Shown one piece after another: positions 26,076-39,257 of a stretch of DNA of 64,000 nucleotides. Within the stretch, counting starts at the first letter, position 1. Every line of letters starts with the position of its first letter. This DNA comes from Cristatella mucedo (lineage: Eukaryota > Bryozoa > Phylactolaemata > Cristatellidae): assembly GCA_009760855.2 (NCBI GenBank), contig WPIO01000083.1, positions 716,001-780,000 of the forward strand, given 5' to 3'. The translations under genes were made by a program, and so were the position numbers. The notes beneath the pieces are model-generated. The model saw nothing but the letters and a program-made list of their open reading frames with translations. It made no database searches and was not told where the DNA came from.

Positions 26076-27427
26076 TACACAAAGGTTTGGTGCCTGCACG
26101 TCATTGGGCCCCCAATGATTGTCTGCCCGGAGAAGTCAACGTTAAAAAACCTTTTTGGCTTCAATCTGAGTATACCTCGAAAGTCAGGACCACCTTAGTA
26201 AAGCAGAGAGACAGATGCAATTCGCTACTGCAGATAGCTGGCAATCGTAGCCACATACTATGGGCCGATTATTAGCAGTACAACATTTAACATTTTTAAG
26301 CACCTCACAAGTTGCATCCTAGACAGGACATAAGGTTGTTAGTAAGCACGCACACAGGCATTCAGTATTTGCCTGCGCGTGCATACCGAATACCTAAATG
26401 TAAGATCAGATAACTTCAGATGGTCTCTCCTGCTTTCATTTCTTCCTTCCACCAACCCAGCAGTTACCCCACTTGCTCAGCTAAGCATGAGGCCAATGCA
26501 CAAGTGTAGGGTAGTAAGCTACCAACTTGCAGCAGACACGTATACGATAAGCACGGTGACGGCTGCTTTCAATGCCTCCAACCCACATCACTAACGCTGC
26601 TGTGTTGCTCGGGGGGGGGGGGACCGACAGCCCGTGTGATGGCTAAGCTTACGGTGGTACAATGAGCCACGGAATTCCACACAATCACGTGGCAGCGACT
26701 GATGCAGCCAGCCGCACGAGCAAGCACGGCCTTGTGACACGTTCGGAAGGCACAAAAGCTGGCGGACGCTGCGTGGCTGCCATGCGAGCTCTTACGCGTC
26801 CATTCGCAGGCAGTCGCCTCCTGCAGGTGTCGGCCAGGGGTGAAGGTCGGCTGAGGGGTTAGAGTGGGCTGCTCTACCGAGGCTGCACAGAGTTACCTGC
26901 CTACTTTGCAAGTTGCCCAACAGGGCGGCAGCAGAGCTCGATGGCCACCAGAAGTGCAGGCGGCGACGGGCGGTCTGCCGGGCCAGAGCCAAGCGAGCCA
27001 GGCTGGCCGTCGTCGCACGCCCAGCCAGCCAGCCAGCCAGCCTTATGGGCGGCACCTTGAGGCATTCCTACACCATAGCCCTTTTCAGGAGGTACAATGC
27101 AGTCACTAATGACAGGGGTAAATCCTCTGTAATAATGCACAATAAGTTGCCAGAAGTGATTCTCACGCTCACAATTCCCTGCCAACTGACAGACGCAAAC
27201 GCAAGGACCATCGGACTGATAAGATTCATGAGCGAATATCGCCCGCCAAATCCGTGCTGCCCCTGCCGTTCCAGTCAGTGCATGCCTCCGGTGGACTGCT
27301 GCTGCTGTGCTGCAACCAATGTAACAAACATGGCCGCACTGGGAGTAGGAACAAAGAGGCATACAGATTTCTGCGTGCTAAAGTAGTAGTTGCCTCGTGT
27401 CTTACCACAGCATGTACATACCTATGT
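26076..27427. other. No gene recognised; homopolymer and CAGC repeat
   Basis: There is a run of about 12 G near 26611 and a (CAGC)n stretch at about 27018-27041. Open frames are compositional, with no domain. Confidence 0.4.
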
Positions 27428-27533
27428 ACAGACACACACACACACACACAGACACACACACGCGTGCAAATAACACAAATATACACACACCAACACACAT
27501 GCACACACACACCAACACACACACAAACAAGCA
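27428..27533. repeat. (CA)n imperfect microsatellite
   Basis: CA dinucleotides with interruptions. The Thr-His and Val-Cys rich open frames crossing it are artefacts. Confidence 0.92.
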
Positions 27534-28439
27534 CTCATGCGGGCACATGCAAAAGCCTCACGCTCACAGAATACAAACACAAAGAGCTCTCTCTGTTCGA
27601 GGAGGTTCAGAGACAGACAAGTCGTGCAAAGAGGTATAATACGTCATGCAGTGCAATCCTGCATGTGGCCACAGCCCTAATGACTTGCAGGAGATGCAGT
27701 GTTAATTCTCTGGATTTACCAAGGCTTGCAGGTAATCCCGGTGCATTCTCATTGCGCGAGCTTCCGGAATATCTGTGTACCTGCCATCAACTGCCATCTG
27801 CGGTCTCATCCCTGCCGACCTAGCTGATCGGCAACCCCTCGAATGGTGAGAACGCACGCTTGGCTTCACAGGTACATTCCAGCAACCTGCCGGGCCGATC
27901 ACTTCTTGGATTTCCTCCCATATGGAACACAGAGGCAACTTCAATGGTCGGGGCCGCTGTTACCCGCCAGCGCGGCAGCTTCGATGGGGTACAGCTGAAC
28001 TGGCCGCTATCGCCACGATGCACAAATGTTGGTTTACACATGCAAACCGCTTAGCGATCGCATCGTATAGTTGGCCTTCGATACGACCGTTCGTCAAACC
28101 CGATCGGAGCTAGCAGCCCATTTGGGAAGCCAGTGAGCTCAGAATGCAGGCTCGCAAAAATTCAGGCTACGACCCGGCGGCAGCAGCTACAGACGCCTCC
28201 GGCAGCGCCGCGTGTTTATCAGCTTCCGGAAGTCGGATAGAAATCAGGCAGCCTTACCTTTCCCGTCGGAGACGTTTTTATCGCGACTCGCAGCGTGGCT
28301 CCGAGACGGCCACGGTCCGCCGGCAGCGCGAACCCGCTTAATAACTAAGAGGCTGCAGGCGCCAACATTTCGCAGCGGGTGCCCCACAGTCCACGCAGGC
28401 AGGGCTGCGGTCGGGGAACACTTAAGGTCATTCATAACC
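27534..28439. other. No recognised feature
   Basis: Unassigned sequence that becomes more GC-rich to the right. Confidence 0.4.
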
Positions 28440-29400
28440 GGGGTCGACCGGCAGGCCGGCCGGCCAACCAATCAATGGAAAGCGCGAAAGCGCCGAGCCG
28501 AGTACGCGCCCCTGCCGCGTGTAGTTAGTGCGGCCGCCAGGCTGGCTGGCGGTGGAGGAGAGGGAGGGGTAGAGGGATGACGGTGTGAGGCGTATCCTGT
28601 GAACGTCCGCCCAGACAACAACCGCGCTCTGAGCCCGGCAGGGTGCCAACGCCGCTTGTTTCCTAGGGTTCGCCGGAAGATGCTGTGACGCGATGCGCGA
28701 TGGGCGACCGAAGAAACGGGCGGCGGGTAGCAACGGCGCGGCGGCTGGTGGTTGGCGCCGAGCTGAGGGAACGCCGGCCGCCTTCCCTCGGCTAGCTGCC
28801 GTAGCGCGGCGACGGATACGACGCGTGCGGTCATTTGCAGACCGGAGCGTCAAGTTTGGCCGTGCGTGCAGCGCCACCCTCCCGCTGCGTTTCTTTGTCG
28901 AATCCTTGACGCCGGAAGCTCGTACGCCCTCGCCGTCTGCCGAAGCAGCACCGGCGCGAAGTCGGGCGATTGGCCTCGCCCGCCCGCCAGCCCGCCCGCC
29001 CCCCCCCCAGGTCCGCACGCCGAAGTCGCAAGTGTGCTTGCGTGCGTGCGTCGCCGCTGCGCAGGCCGGCCTGCCGGCCGGACGGACAAAGTGAGAGACT
29101 CGCCGCAGCCGATGGCTGTCATGTCTCCCCCGGTCATGCCGGCGCCTCAAATGTCCCGTCGCGTTTCGTTGGCCGAGTCCTTGCTACCGCGCGCTGCTGG
29201 TAGCCGTGGCGACGCGCTACGACGCGGCTTGCCCCGTCGCCAGCCCGCGTCCGCGGCTATCCAGCTGCGGCTTCCGCCAAGGCCCCCGCGTTTCCGCGAA
29301 AGATATTCGGCGTCGGACAGTAGTACCCGGGTCGGAGTTTAGCATCGGCGGCGGCGTCTCACTGCGCTAGCTATCGACTGTCGGCGAAAGGCATTGTCTT
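28440..29400. promoter_or_regulatory. CpG-rich block, candidate promoter region
   Basis: Very CpG-rich, with GGCCGGCCGGCC at about 28454 and gcaggccggcctgccggccg near 29060. A CCAAT-type motif (ccaaccaatcaatgg) starts near 28462. A plus-strand frame beginning with ATG at 29112 and ending at 29342 reads MAVMSPPVMPAPQMSRRVSL and could be a first exon, but the product is not recognised. Base composition alone opens many frames here, so no gene is called. Confidence 0.3.
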
Positions 29401-31087
29401 TCGCTCTGCCTGCGGTCGTGCGCGACGAGTCGCGCGGACCTCAAGCGGCCAGCCGCCGCTGCGCGAAGTCACTTTCTTTCTGTTTCCTGTCTGTTTCCGC
29501 GTCGACTTCTGCGTGGGTCTCGAACCAGTTTTTCGACAGGCAGGTTTTGGCCAGTGTGGGGCATCGGAGCTGCAAACGACTGCTGGGTCTTGGCAATAAG
29601 CGACTCCTTTTCATTGTGAGTCGCGTGTAAATAGTAATGGAAGTGTTGGCTAAGTAAGAGTACCGCAGACTGCAGCCAACGTCGCTCACTTCGACTTGGT
29701 CAGAGCAGCCGAAGTAGGGGCAGCATTGCTACAGGACACGAGCGAAATAACCAACTGGAGAAAACCTTCTACTGCTCTGGAGGTCCTAGGCTGTGGAACC
29801 CACTCCCGAAATACTTGCGCGACGATACAATCTCGCAGTCTGCCGCCAACTGTAGCACATCGTTTCTAGCCATAATGCGTTGCTACTTCATGCCACCCAT
29901 TTTCTCGACTCAGCTATGCCTCTCACTTTCTCCTTGTTGCGAAATATGGAGTCCTACAAGCTGCGGTACGCGCTTCGAAAGTGGATCAGGCTACGAATGA
30001 GCTAAACAAAAACGTTCCTGCCTGATGTTTGCAGCTTTGTGGAGTCACTGCCGGGAATGCACAATCAAAGCAGCATTGTACGATCCATCGGTTTATTCCG
30101 CAAGTTTCCAGTTCAAGTGGGTTTAAGCGCAGAGTCTATTTCTTTTCTGACCAGCACAAGTCCACATTTACCGCAGTGCGAGCAGGTATTGTATTTGCGT
30201 TCAGGTCATCTCTCGTCTGAAGCGGGAAGGATCTAGCCGGAGGGGCCGCAGTTCGCTGCTCATCCGAGCTGCTGCTACATTGCTGTACATGGGCTGATAA
30301 ATGAGCGCGTTCCGGCGCTGCGTTTCTGCACGTACATTAGATGACCCTCGATGCTCTAGTGCTGTGTGTGAATAAGCTAGACTACTAACGAGTCGTACGG
30401 GCAACGTTTTCTTGCTCGACGCGAGTGCTCGTGCAGGTAGCTCGAGGCTTATTCAGTGCCTGCGAGCTCTGGACTAATTGCTAAAGCACGAGGTGACAGA
30501 TCGCGACTACGCTCGTATACGCTGCACCCAGCTGTCAGAGTGGCGACTTTAGGCAGTAGTTCCCCCTCTCTCCCCTCCTTGTACAGAGCCAGCCGTTCAC
30601 AGAGCTACGGCCGAAGGCATTCAATCTGCTGGGACGCGAATATTTTTTAATCGCTCTCCGCTGCCTCTGGCGGTGAGGTACGAAGACCGGCCAACGCAAC
30701 CGAGGATGCTGCCACTCTGGCGCGCTGCACACATAAGCCGCAGCTATCTGCTCTGCACCGGCTGCACGCAGAGCCATTATGCGACCGGGCCAGCGTGCGT
30801 AATAGCTACACGCATGCTCGTGTACGAACCGTAATTGCTTCGCCATCTCTCTCGCAGTCGAGTGCTGACTGCCTGCGGGTCGTCCGCCTGCCCGGGCCAA
30901 ATATGGAGGGCCGTCCGGTAACATGAACCCGCTGCGAGAGGCCGGACCTGCTGGCGTCCGGTCCGAGTGTGGCGGAAGTGCGAGGGTCAGCTGGCCGTCA
31001 GTCGCTATCGCGAGGTGTATTAACAGAATCCTCCCAGCAGGGCAGCTGGGGAAAGTTTGCACGTCCGATTCGGATCGGGTACGTAAG
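29401..31087. other. No recognised feature
   Basis: No repeat family or coding exon recognised. Confidence 0.4.
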
Positions 31088-31492
<405 letters not shown>

Positions 31493-32833
31493 CCGCTTCC
31501 CAAAGCGAGCTAAAGAAGTTAGTGAATATTTTCAGTAGTTGTACGCTCGTCCGCAGTAAGTAGCCCTCGCTAGGAGCGCTCATATCGATCGTAACGGCAA
31601 TAGCCAGCTGTCTTAGCAAAAACTGACGGCGAAACTCACTCACCCCGTATCTGACCGATCTCCAGTTCGCAGCTATCGCGAGACACCAAGCACTATCACA
31701 TTTCTAATTCTTTCCTGCTGTCGTGCGGTCCGATCGTGCCGTCGCTCGTCGTCCTGCGGTCGATTCGGTTTGTCGATGCTCCGCGGCGATAATAGCGACC
31801 GACCGCGAACCAACTGCAACCGTGGCCAATGCAGACGTCCAATGCATCCGCATCCGCCTAAGCTAAAATTGTCCTTCGGTCGTGGCAATATCGTCTTTTC
31901 TATCTCCAACCGCGGATGGCGGCAACACCTGGAAGTGTCGCCACTATTTGAACAGTAGTCGTGGTGATTGCGGCCGCCGGTGCAGAGAGACCGACCAATG
32001 GCCCGAGGGTCGCTCCTCCCAGCTGTTCTCCCACACAATGAATTGCGCGCGCCGCGAGGACAGCCAGGCGCAATGCCGCGTTTTTGGAGTATGTGCACTG
32101 GGAGGCGAGTCGATTATACGATCTCATTCTCATAGATTCTGTTAGCTTTTATAAGCTAATCGTGTGAAGGAGTAGAGTTCAACATCATAAATACCAATGA
32201 AAAAAGCATCGACACTTGCCAATGTGTCTCTAAACCATCTTCTTACGTCTCCTCCTTTCAGTCGTCGATGTACAGAGCGCTTGCATCGCAACAGCCGCTG
32301 TCCATACGTAGCTGCTTCGCTCGCCGGTAACCCGCGGCTAGACATCCATTAGATAGAGGTGACTCATTCAGTCATGCTTCGGAGGAAAAGTTTGCCAAGG
32401 CGACCTGGGCGAGTCTTCCGTCTCCGGGGGAATTTCTCCATTCAGCGCCGCAGTCATTACCGTACCCACTTGGCGCTCTCGCCTGTAGCTCGCTTTACTG
32501 TCGTGGAGCAACGGTGCCATAACGGCTCTTTCCGAATCATTTCGGTGCACTATATATAAATCAGGCTCATCGTAGACAGAGCCAGATCTAGAGCTCTCGA
32601 CTGCCGGATTGGCCTAACCTTTCCCAGGGTGGATCGGGTCGCCTCGTCGTACACGAAGTCGTCCGATCCGGAGAACCAGCACTCCCACTGGCGTCCTTTA
32701 AAAGCTGCTGCCGAGTACATGCGGTACTAATGCTGAGCACTCTCACGCGAGAAAGCTCTTTGAGCAAGTCGAGACTAATGGAATCGCGCGACCCGCATCT
32801 CAGCCTCGCTCGCCAGTTCTTTGTAACCTTCGT
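31493..32833. other. No gene recognised
   Basis: A TATA-like tatatataaa occurs at 32551-32560, but no coding start follows that can be supported. Confidence 0.35.
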
Positions 32834-32995
32834 GCTAGTCTGGCCTAAGGGTTAGGGTGTTCGCCTCGAACCAAGGTCGACGTGAATGTATTTCATGACC
32901 AAGGTCGTGGGCTCGAACCCTGCGGCGCTTGTGAAGCGCCCGAATACAGATTAAGTTTTCTTTGGACGCCGTACAAATGAATTATATTATATTGT
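32834..32995 (+). repeat. SINE-A, long form
   Basis: tctggcctaagggttagggt head, gtgggctcgaaccctgcggc B-box region, tail gattaagttttctttggacg and an AT-rich end. It has an internal insertion so that ccaaggtcg occurs twice, 28 bases apart (32871 and 32899). Confidence 0.9.
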
Positions 32996-33714
32996 ATTAA
33001 CCTCAACGTGACCGATCGCTTTTCGACACTCCTGTGTAGAGTCTGCAATTCCTTCGTGGATTTCATAGGGCCGTGAACAATCCCGATTTGTCCACTGCCT
33101 TGAGTCAGTACTGAAAGAGCAGATACCTGCCTCTTTGCTTGCGATAGCTGCGCCAAAAAACTCTTCTATTTATAATATAAACCTTGGTCCAGATTCTGGG
33201 TAACTTATTCGCTGGGGGTCTCTAATATGTTAGCTTCGAGCTTATTGTTTAGACAGGCAGAGTCAATGCTCTGCCGGATATTTTTCATCAGCAAACGTAT
33301 CGAAAGTGTGTAAGTGCAAAGCAGAGAAAGAAAGTAGGTCATCAGTAGCCGTCTCGGCAATTTATGAGAGCTTATCAAAGCCAAACAATTTCACAGAAGC
33401 TTACAGCAACTGCACTTGACCTTCAAGCCTAAGCATCAAGCTTGACGCATTGGATTTTTCACGTGTTGATTAGGCGAACTAGCTTTTGAGAGCAACTCCA
33501 ATGCGGTAAAATAGAAAAGCAGAACCTGATTTTGCAATTTGATCACTGAGTCTTACAAAAGCCCATTCTTTTTAGTGATATTGGACAGAAGCCTGTTGAG
33601 AAATTAATGCAAATTGCGCTTATATTGGCCGCGCAGACCTTATAGACTCATAGAGATCGGCATTGTGGCATCTTACTCAGCAAAAGTGTTAAGCCCTTGC
33701 TGAAGTCTTAGCTC
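32996..33714. other. No recognised feature
   Basis: Intergenic; no coding or repeat signal recognised. Confidence 0.4.
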
Positions 33715-33809
33715 TGACTTAAGGTACTCGTACATAACGACCCAGGTCGCAGCTTCGAATCCTGAAACAGGCGATCCTGTATTGCCCACTGAACGTGGAG
33801 TGATGCTAA
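33715..33809 (+). repeat. SINE-B fragment
   Basis: cttaaggtactcg, then cgcagcttcgaatcctgaaa and aggcgatcctgtattgccca. It is cut off where the LINE tail at 33815 begins. Confidence 0.65.
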
Positions 33810-33814
33810 CAATA

Positions 33815-34675
33815 ATAGTAATACTAACAATAAAATATTTGTATAATGTAAAGTGCCGTATCAAAGGGCGCTATATCAAATGCATTATTATTATCGCGGC
33901 ACCCTCTGAGAACTAAATCTCAGTCTAGGAACTGTGCATATGCTGTAAGGAAAGCATGTCAATATGGTTAGTGATAATATGCAGCGTCAAAACACGTAAC
34001 CATAAAAAGACAATTCACAAGGACCCGGCCATTTCTGCGAGGAACATGCGTATTGTTCGCTTCTTTTTAAATATTGTCCGATCAGGCAATGTCGTGACGT
34101 CAGTCAGAAGTGAGTTCCAAGCTTTGAGAGCATACAAACTTAAGCTATGGTTACCAAAGGACTTGAGGTAGATTCGAGGCACAGCTATGCTGCCATTTGA
34201 ATCAGAAGAACGGGTGGTAAGATGCGCAGCCAGAGGATAGGGTAGTGGTAGGCCAGGGTAGTGGTTTTGAGCAGGTCGTCTGAAACAAGAGAATAAAGGG
34301 ACCCAAAATCGAGTGGCATAACCTGCAAGTCGATACGCTACTTTATGCGGAGCCAGCGAAAGTAAGCGTGAATTAGTGTAATGTGGCAACTGCGACGTTC
34401 ACGACAGACACGCATGCTTACTGCTGAATTTTATTTTGCCCCAACTGTAAGCGCCCGATTTCGCAGGCCGGTAGACCATCGAGTAGTGAGTTACAGTGTC
34501 AAAGCAGGTGTCGCAAATACTTGGACCGACTTTGGTTTTTTTTTCATCGCTTAAGAACGCCCGAATTTATGTTGGCAATATTAGGTAGCCGAAAGTAGGA
34601 CGACTTTATTAAGGAGCTGATGTGGTAGTCTAGTGAAAAGTCACTTTAGGACAGGTCACTCAGATTTCGTGCAGG
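33815..34675 (-). mobile_element. 5'-truncated LINE: end of ORF2 plus 3' UTR
   Basis: On the minus strand it starts in the late RT/thumb region (cctaaagtgacttttcacta, then accacatcagctcc). It continues through the C-terminal domain (SLAPHKVAYRL, RIYLKSFGNHSLS, LKAWNSLLTDVTTLPDRTIF) and ends in the common 3' UTR and an ATT-type tail at 33890-33815. Broken by frameshifts in its 5' half. The C-terminal 124 codons (34389-34015) are open. Confidence 0.88.
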
Positions 34676-34690
34676 CTTGTAACGATATAG

Positions 34691-34832
34691 CAGCCTCATT
34701 TATATAGCGACATAGGAGCCTTCATGACTGTCACCACCACTTGCAGCGGACAACAAACAATCGCCAACTGCAGGATTCGAACACGCGACCTGGGTTGTGA
34801 AGAGCGAGCATCTTACCTCCTGGGCTAAGACC
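34691..34832 (-). repeat. SINE-B (type 2 head)
   Basis: On the minus strand: cttagcccaggaggtaagat head, gtgttcgaatcctgcagttg, then gtggtgacagtcatgaaggc and a tail ending aaatgaggctg. Confidence 0.85.
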
Positions 34833-34847
34833 AAGGCGCAAGTTGCT

Positions 34848-34926
34848 ATGGGCGATACGCTGGCCGAGCCCATTTTGATAACCGTTAGGGCTCTTCAGCA
34901 CCTATAACAATGTTGAATCAACCAAC
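34848..34926 (+). repeat. Possible SINE-B 3' fragment
   Basis: gataaccgttagggctcttc and gttgaatcaaccaacc resemble the last third of SINE-B. Short and diverged. Confidence 0.35.
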
Positions 34927-36304
34927 CTTTATCTTTGTATTAGCTTCGAGTGCCATTGCGTGATGTCATTATGCTATATTGTTTGAATGACAAAGCCGTA
35001 AGTTATTTATAATTAAACTTGTTGATGCGATTACCATTCACTGTCGAGAAACTGCTCATACAATCTGGCTAATGGTCAAAGCTCTTGTAGACACGCATTG
35101 GCCTCTGGCATTCTGGCTGGGGCATACGAGCGTTCTCGGCTCTTGGAGAAGAAAATGCATCTCGAGACCCGAGGGGTGCCCTCAGCATATCTGCAAATGA
35201 ACGCAGCCAGAGTAACGAGCATTTTAAAATCAGCTGTCCTCTTTCTATCTGCAAATACGTTCGCACGATTGCATGCAAGCCTTTGCCTCCTTAGATTGTA
35301 ATACGGTGATTATAATGGACTCACTGCGGAGCCAATCTATGTACAACCAATAGCGAAATTGCGACTATTTCCTATTTATTAGTGCTCAGTTTGGCCTCTG
35401 CGGTGGGTCATGGCACAGAGCTAACACGGAGGACAGTTTTTATTTCACAGTTATTTATCCCGCGTAATAATGTGTTAAACATTTAAATGTACGGAATATT
35501 TGTGCACAAGAATGAATAACTAGTGGCGAACGACGTGATCCGCTGGGCCCCTTTGACGTTGAAGTGCTGAAAAGAAAAAGGATTAAGATGAAACAACATC
35601 AACGAGGAATGCACTCACTTGTTTTTCTCACCTCAATTTTTGCGAGTTTTTAAAACGTATGCATTTGTATGTGCTTTTTTTTGCCTTTCCCTGTAACGCG
35701 TTTTTCTTTTGGTGTTAGCGAACGTACTTTTGTGTAGAAATTATGATTCCCAGAAGGAGCCCTTTACTCTAGCTACGCATAGCCTGCTCTCAGCTGTTAA
35801 CTTGTAAAATTCAGACTGTCCCTTACAGATATCCGCCGAGCCCCGTCCTCGAACTCGACCCATTGCGTCTTACTAGATTCACTCCGCGGGTCACACGACC
35901 GCCGGCGCGCCTGTCGTGCGACTCGGCTAGGCCCTTTTACCTGTTCTGCCGGTCCGTCAACCGGTATGGACTATATTCACCCTCCCTCCTTCCGTCTCTT
36001 TCTCTCTCCTATCTTTAGGTGGAGCTCCGGCCTTTCTTAAATAAATGGTCTATTTTGGTAAGTGCCCAGTGATGCACAACCTCCACATTTTGCATGTCAT
36101 AAACTCGCCCCCAACGTCTTTCACAGTCGATTCATACACAGCTTGTCATTTCTAAAAGCTTCTTCTCCCTGGCTCGCATTGAATTTTATTTGGATCTCTC
36201 TGAATGCTTCATTGAGTTAAAAATACGTTTTGAGAGCTCCAATATTGGACAGCTTCTTTGGAAAGTATGAAAACCAGGGAAGCGATCTGCCCGAGCCTTG
36301 TCAT
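34927..36304. other. No recognised feature
   Basis: No coding exon or known repeat. A CT-rich tract lies near 35985-36012. Confidence 0.4.
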
Positions 36305-36655
36305 TGAAGGCTCGTACGCTCCCAAAGCATTCACTTCCCACTTGCGTCACGACATCCCCTGATTTGACCGCATTTAAAAAGAAACTAAAAAGGCATCGAT
36401 TTATCACAGCATTTAGTGGGTCCGTGCGACTCGTCCTTTACATGCTTATGCATGCTGACACTGTGATCTGCCACTAACTATATTTGCCTGCTGATCGTGT
36501 ACATGTCACCCCTAGCCATAATATGCATGTAGCAATTGAGCGTGCTACCACTAACCATTAGATCGTGCTTCCTTCGCAGCGAATGTAAAGTTCCTAGAAT
36601 GAGATTTGAGTTCTCGGAGGGTGCTGTATCAATTGCCTTACTATTTTTATTATTA
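36305..36655 (+). mobile_element. LINE fragment: ORF2 end and 3' UTR
   Basis: ctcgtacgctcccaaagcat, cttgcgtcacgacatcccct and atttagtgggtccgtgcgac match the C-terminal end and stop region of the LINE ORF2. The 3' UTR and a degraded tail follow. Confidence 0.85.
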
Positions 36656-36694
36656 ATGCATCGGGACAAGAAGACAAAAAATAATCACGGTTAA

Positions 36695-37020
36695 ATGCAT
36701 GGACCAATTTAGATGTTGTATCTCTGCCTCAGCAAGCCCGAATTTTAGCAATGTTATGCAGCCAAAAGTAGACAGACTTAACAGCGTTGGCTTTCTTGGT
36801 CTCGGCTGTGGATTATTTGGCTATTCGTGACTATCTTGAGGTACTTCCAGATTTTGTCTTGGAAGTTAACTGTGCCAGTGAAGCCGATTCATGAAAAAAA
36901 TCAAAGATGCCGCTGAGAGACAGTTTTGAAGTTGGAAAAACCTCAAGTATTTTAAAGTTATCCATAACAAAAAAGTTTTTACATGCAATGCAGTTTGACA
37001 TGGTTTTCTGGCTTCTCACA
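36695..37020 (-). mobile_element. LINE reverse-transcriptase fragment (diverged)
   Basis: The minus strand reads CKNFFVMDNFKILEVFPTSK and LSLSGIFDFF, resembling the post-YADD region KTNLLIMDKPSVIQKLERL of the better copies. Then cttaagtctgtctacttttg aligns with their aagtctgcctactttcagct. Unlike the copies at 40940 and 47968, it keeps the frame across attgctaaaattcgg. Confidence 0.65.
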
Positions 37021-37029
37021 TTTTTATGT

Positions 37030-37140
37030 TAGTAATAAGAATAATAATATTATTACATTTGATATAGCGCCCTCAAATAACTCAAAATCTCTCTAGGCAC
37101 TTTGAATTTGCTGCAAAAGGAAGCACGATTGAACGGTTTG
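37030..37140 (-). mobile_element. LINE 3'-tail fragment
   Basis: On the minus strand: cgtgcttccttttgcagcaa, gagagattttgagttatttg, agggcgctatatcaaatg, then ATT repeats. Confidence 0.8.
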
Positions 37141-38771
37141 TTAACTTCATGACATGAATATTATTTTCGATGTGATTATTGATATTCGGGTAGAAGATCT
37201 AAATCAGAAATTACTAAGTTAGTCAGCAGCAGAATCTGTTAACTCTTGATACGTGTCTCTCTATCCATATTTTGTATGATTTCATTAAGTTCAAAGCAAA
37301 ACTTGGAAGGTCACTTCATGCACACCCAGCGATGCCGTATAAAATGCACTAAGGTAGTGCATATGCTTAAATCCGTACGATTTTGGCGGTGCTTTGGCAG
37401 TGCTTTGGCGGTGAAAAGGAGGAACACGAAACACAGCTTTAGATCTATGGCCAGTGGCACGTGACAAACGTAGGAATCACCTTGCGTCCGCCATGCTATG
37501 GTCCAGGATATTTTTGGCGTGTGCAGAGCGCTCCCGGCTGCTCCTATTGTCCCAAAGTGCTTCCAAATGTGTGATCATGACATGTGAAAGCACTTACTTT
37601 AAGTTACTGTTTTTTAACTATAATGAATTCTTGATCGGCAACAGATGCCGCATTACAGCAGAAAATATTTGCAGCTTGTGCTTTCACCATACATTTCTCA
37701 ATTCTTGTTTTTTTACCGAACTTCTCAATATTTTTTATTACTCAATTACATGCCAATTTTATTTTTTCTATGCCGAAATATGTTACTAAATTCTTATCTG
37801 TAAATCCGTGGCTCTTTTGAATTAAATAGTGGTTACTTTAATCGAATCGTTTTGTTAAGACTTGCATATATTGAGTGCCTAAAAGGTAGCAATGATTTTT
37901 CAAAGATTTTGGAATTTTTCTTATATTTAAGACTTTTTGCATAGATTATGGATTTTTTGTGAGCTGAACATGAAAAAAATTGATTGTGTACACTTTCAAC
38001 AAATATTAGGAGGATTTTGGCTTTTTCGCCGATTCGTTCTGGCTCTAGTCATAACATGGTGTGCCATAGGACCAAATGAACTGGACCCAGATGTATTTCT
38101 TTGGAATTCGCGATCTGCACAGCACCATAAAAATATACATTTTGCTATCTTCGAAGTATTCTTGTAATTGCCATTGCTGTGTGGCTCTAGTTCTTTTAAG
38201 GTCAAGCGTCTACAATTTGCTAAGATATTCTCGCTCTGAATTGCAAAGACTGATCGTTTATGCTCTGACCTACCAGGTCAGCCTCTTCTTAGCTCCCTCC
38301 GCTGCACATAGCTAAGCAGCTGCAGAGGTACTCATACTGTGCTCCTGACCGCAGGTCCTCTCGGTACATTTGTATTAGCTATCGCAATTTGTCGCGAATA
38401 CATTTTTTTGCTTCGAGGAACGCAGCCTCTGAGCTTCCGCTTTTCTTACTTAATAGATCCTACCTTGTTCTGTATAGCAGCCAATTTTTACATTTTCTTT
38501 CCTACCGTTCCTGCTACTTCCCTTACTCGATTGCACTCCAATAAAGCAATTATTGTTTTATTGCAAGGGAAGAAGATTTGTGACGACCAGTTGCTTCACT
38601 GATATTTTCTTATTCTTTCTCAACAGAGCACAAAAATGTTTAAAGTTACTCTCGCTGAGTCGTGATAGCTCTGTGGGTTGATGAAATTGAGATGCGTTCA
38701 TATAAACAGGCAAATAAAATACTGTAACTAAAATTTCATACATACAGGTAGCTACACATAAAATAGTAATA
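37141..38771. other. AT-rich stretch, no gene recognised
   Basis: The most AT-rich unique stretch of the window. Several short open frames exist on both strands without domain or codon evidence. Confidence 0.4.
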
Positions 38772-38828
38772 ATGAGTCATTTGTAAAGCACCCTAAAAAA
38801 CTAAATCTCTATTCAGGTGCTATACAAT
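38772..38828 (-). repeat. SINE-A/LINE tail remnant
   Basis: tttgtaaagcaccctaaaaa and ctaaatctctattcaggtgc are the reversed common tail. The wording attcaggtgc fits SINE-A better than the LINE. Confidence 0.6.
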
Positions 38829-39257
38829 ACATGTTATATCTAGGCCCAAATTTTATGGACGTAAGTATATCCTTATAGAGGTAAATACATATTAACTGTA
38901 TCTATCCTGTACATATGCAACTGTATCTTGAGTACATGTTCAGGTATCTGCGCTCATGCATATACCTGCACATTACTATCAGCCTACATAGATTTGAATG
39001 TGCCCGAGTGAGTGCCGTAAACACAAGTCACTAATGTCACGCTTACGTTGTGCCCTTTAGGTGTTATTTATAGTACTGGCTTGCACCCGTGAAAGATCAC
39101 GGAAAACAAACTCTGCTTTTGAAGACGGGCTTGATCTGCTGGCTTAGCTGGTGATCCCGCCGTACTGGCTACGAAGCTTAAAAGTTCTTAGTTATTAGAG
39201 CAAAACCTGTATAGAAGGAAGATGGAAAACTGATCTCAAAAGTATATTTAATAGTAT
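38829..39257. other. No recognised feature; tatac-rich
   Basis: Rich in tata/tacat motifs, like 22980-23110. No gene. Confidence 0.4.

Noticed and set aside
27254-27823. 189-codon frame with Thr-His repeats
   Set aside because: Driven by the (CA)n tract; no domain outside it.
28428-29150. 240-codon minus-strand frame
   Set aside because: CpG-rich composition opens several frames; the product is low-complexity Arg/Ala/Pro and unrecognised.
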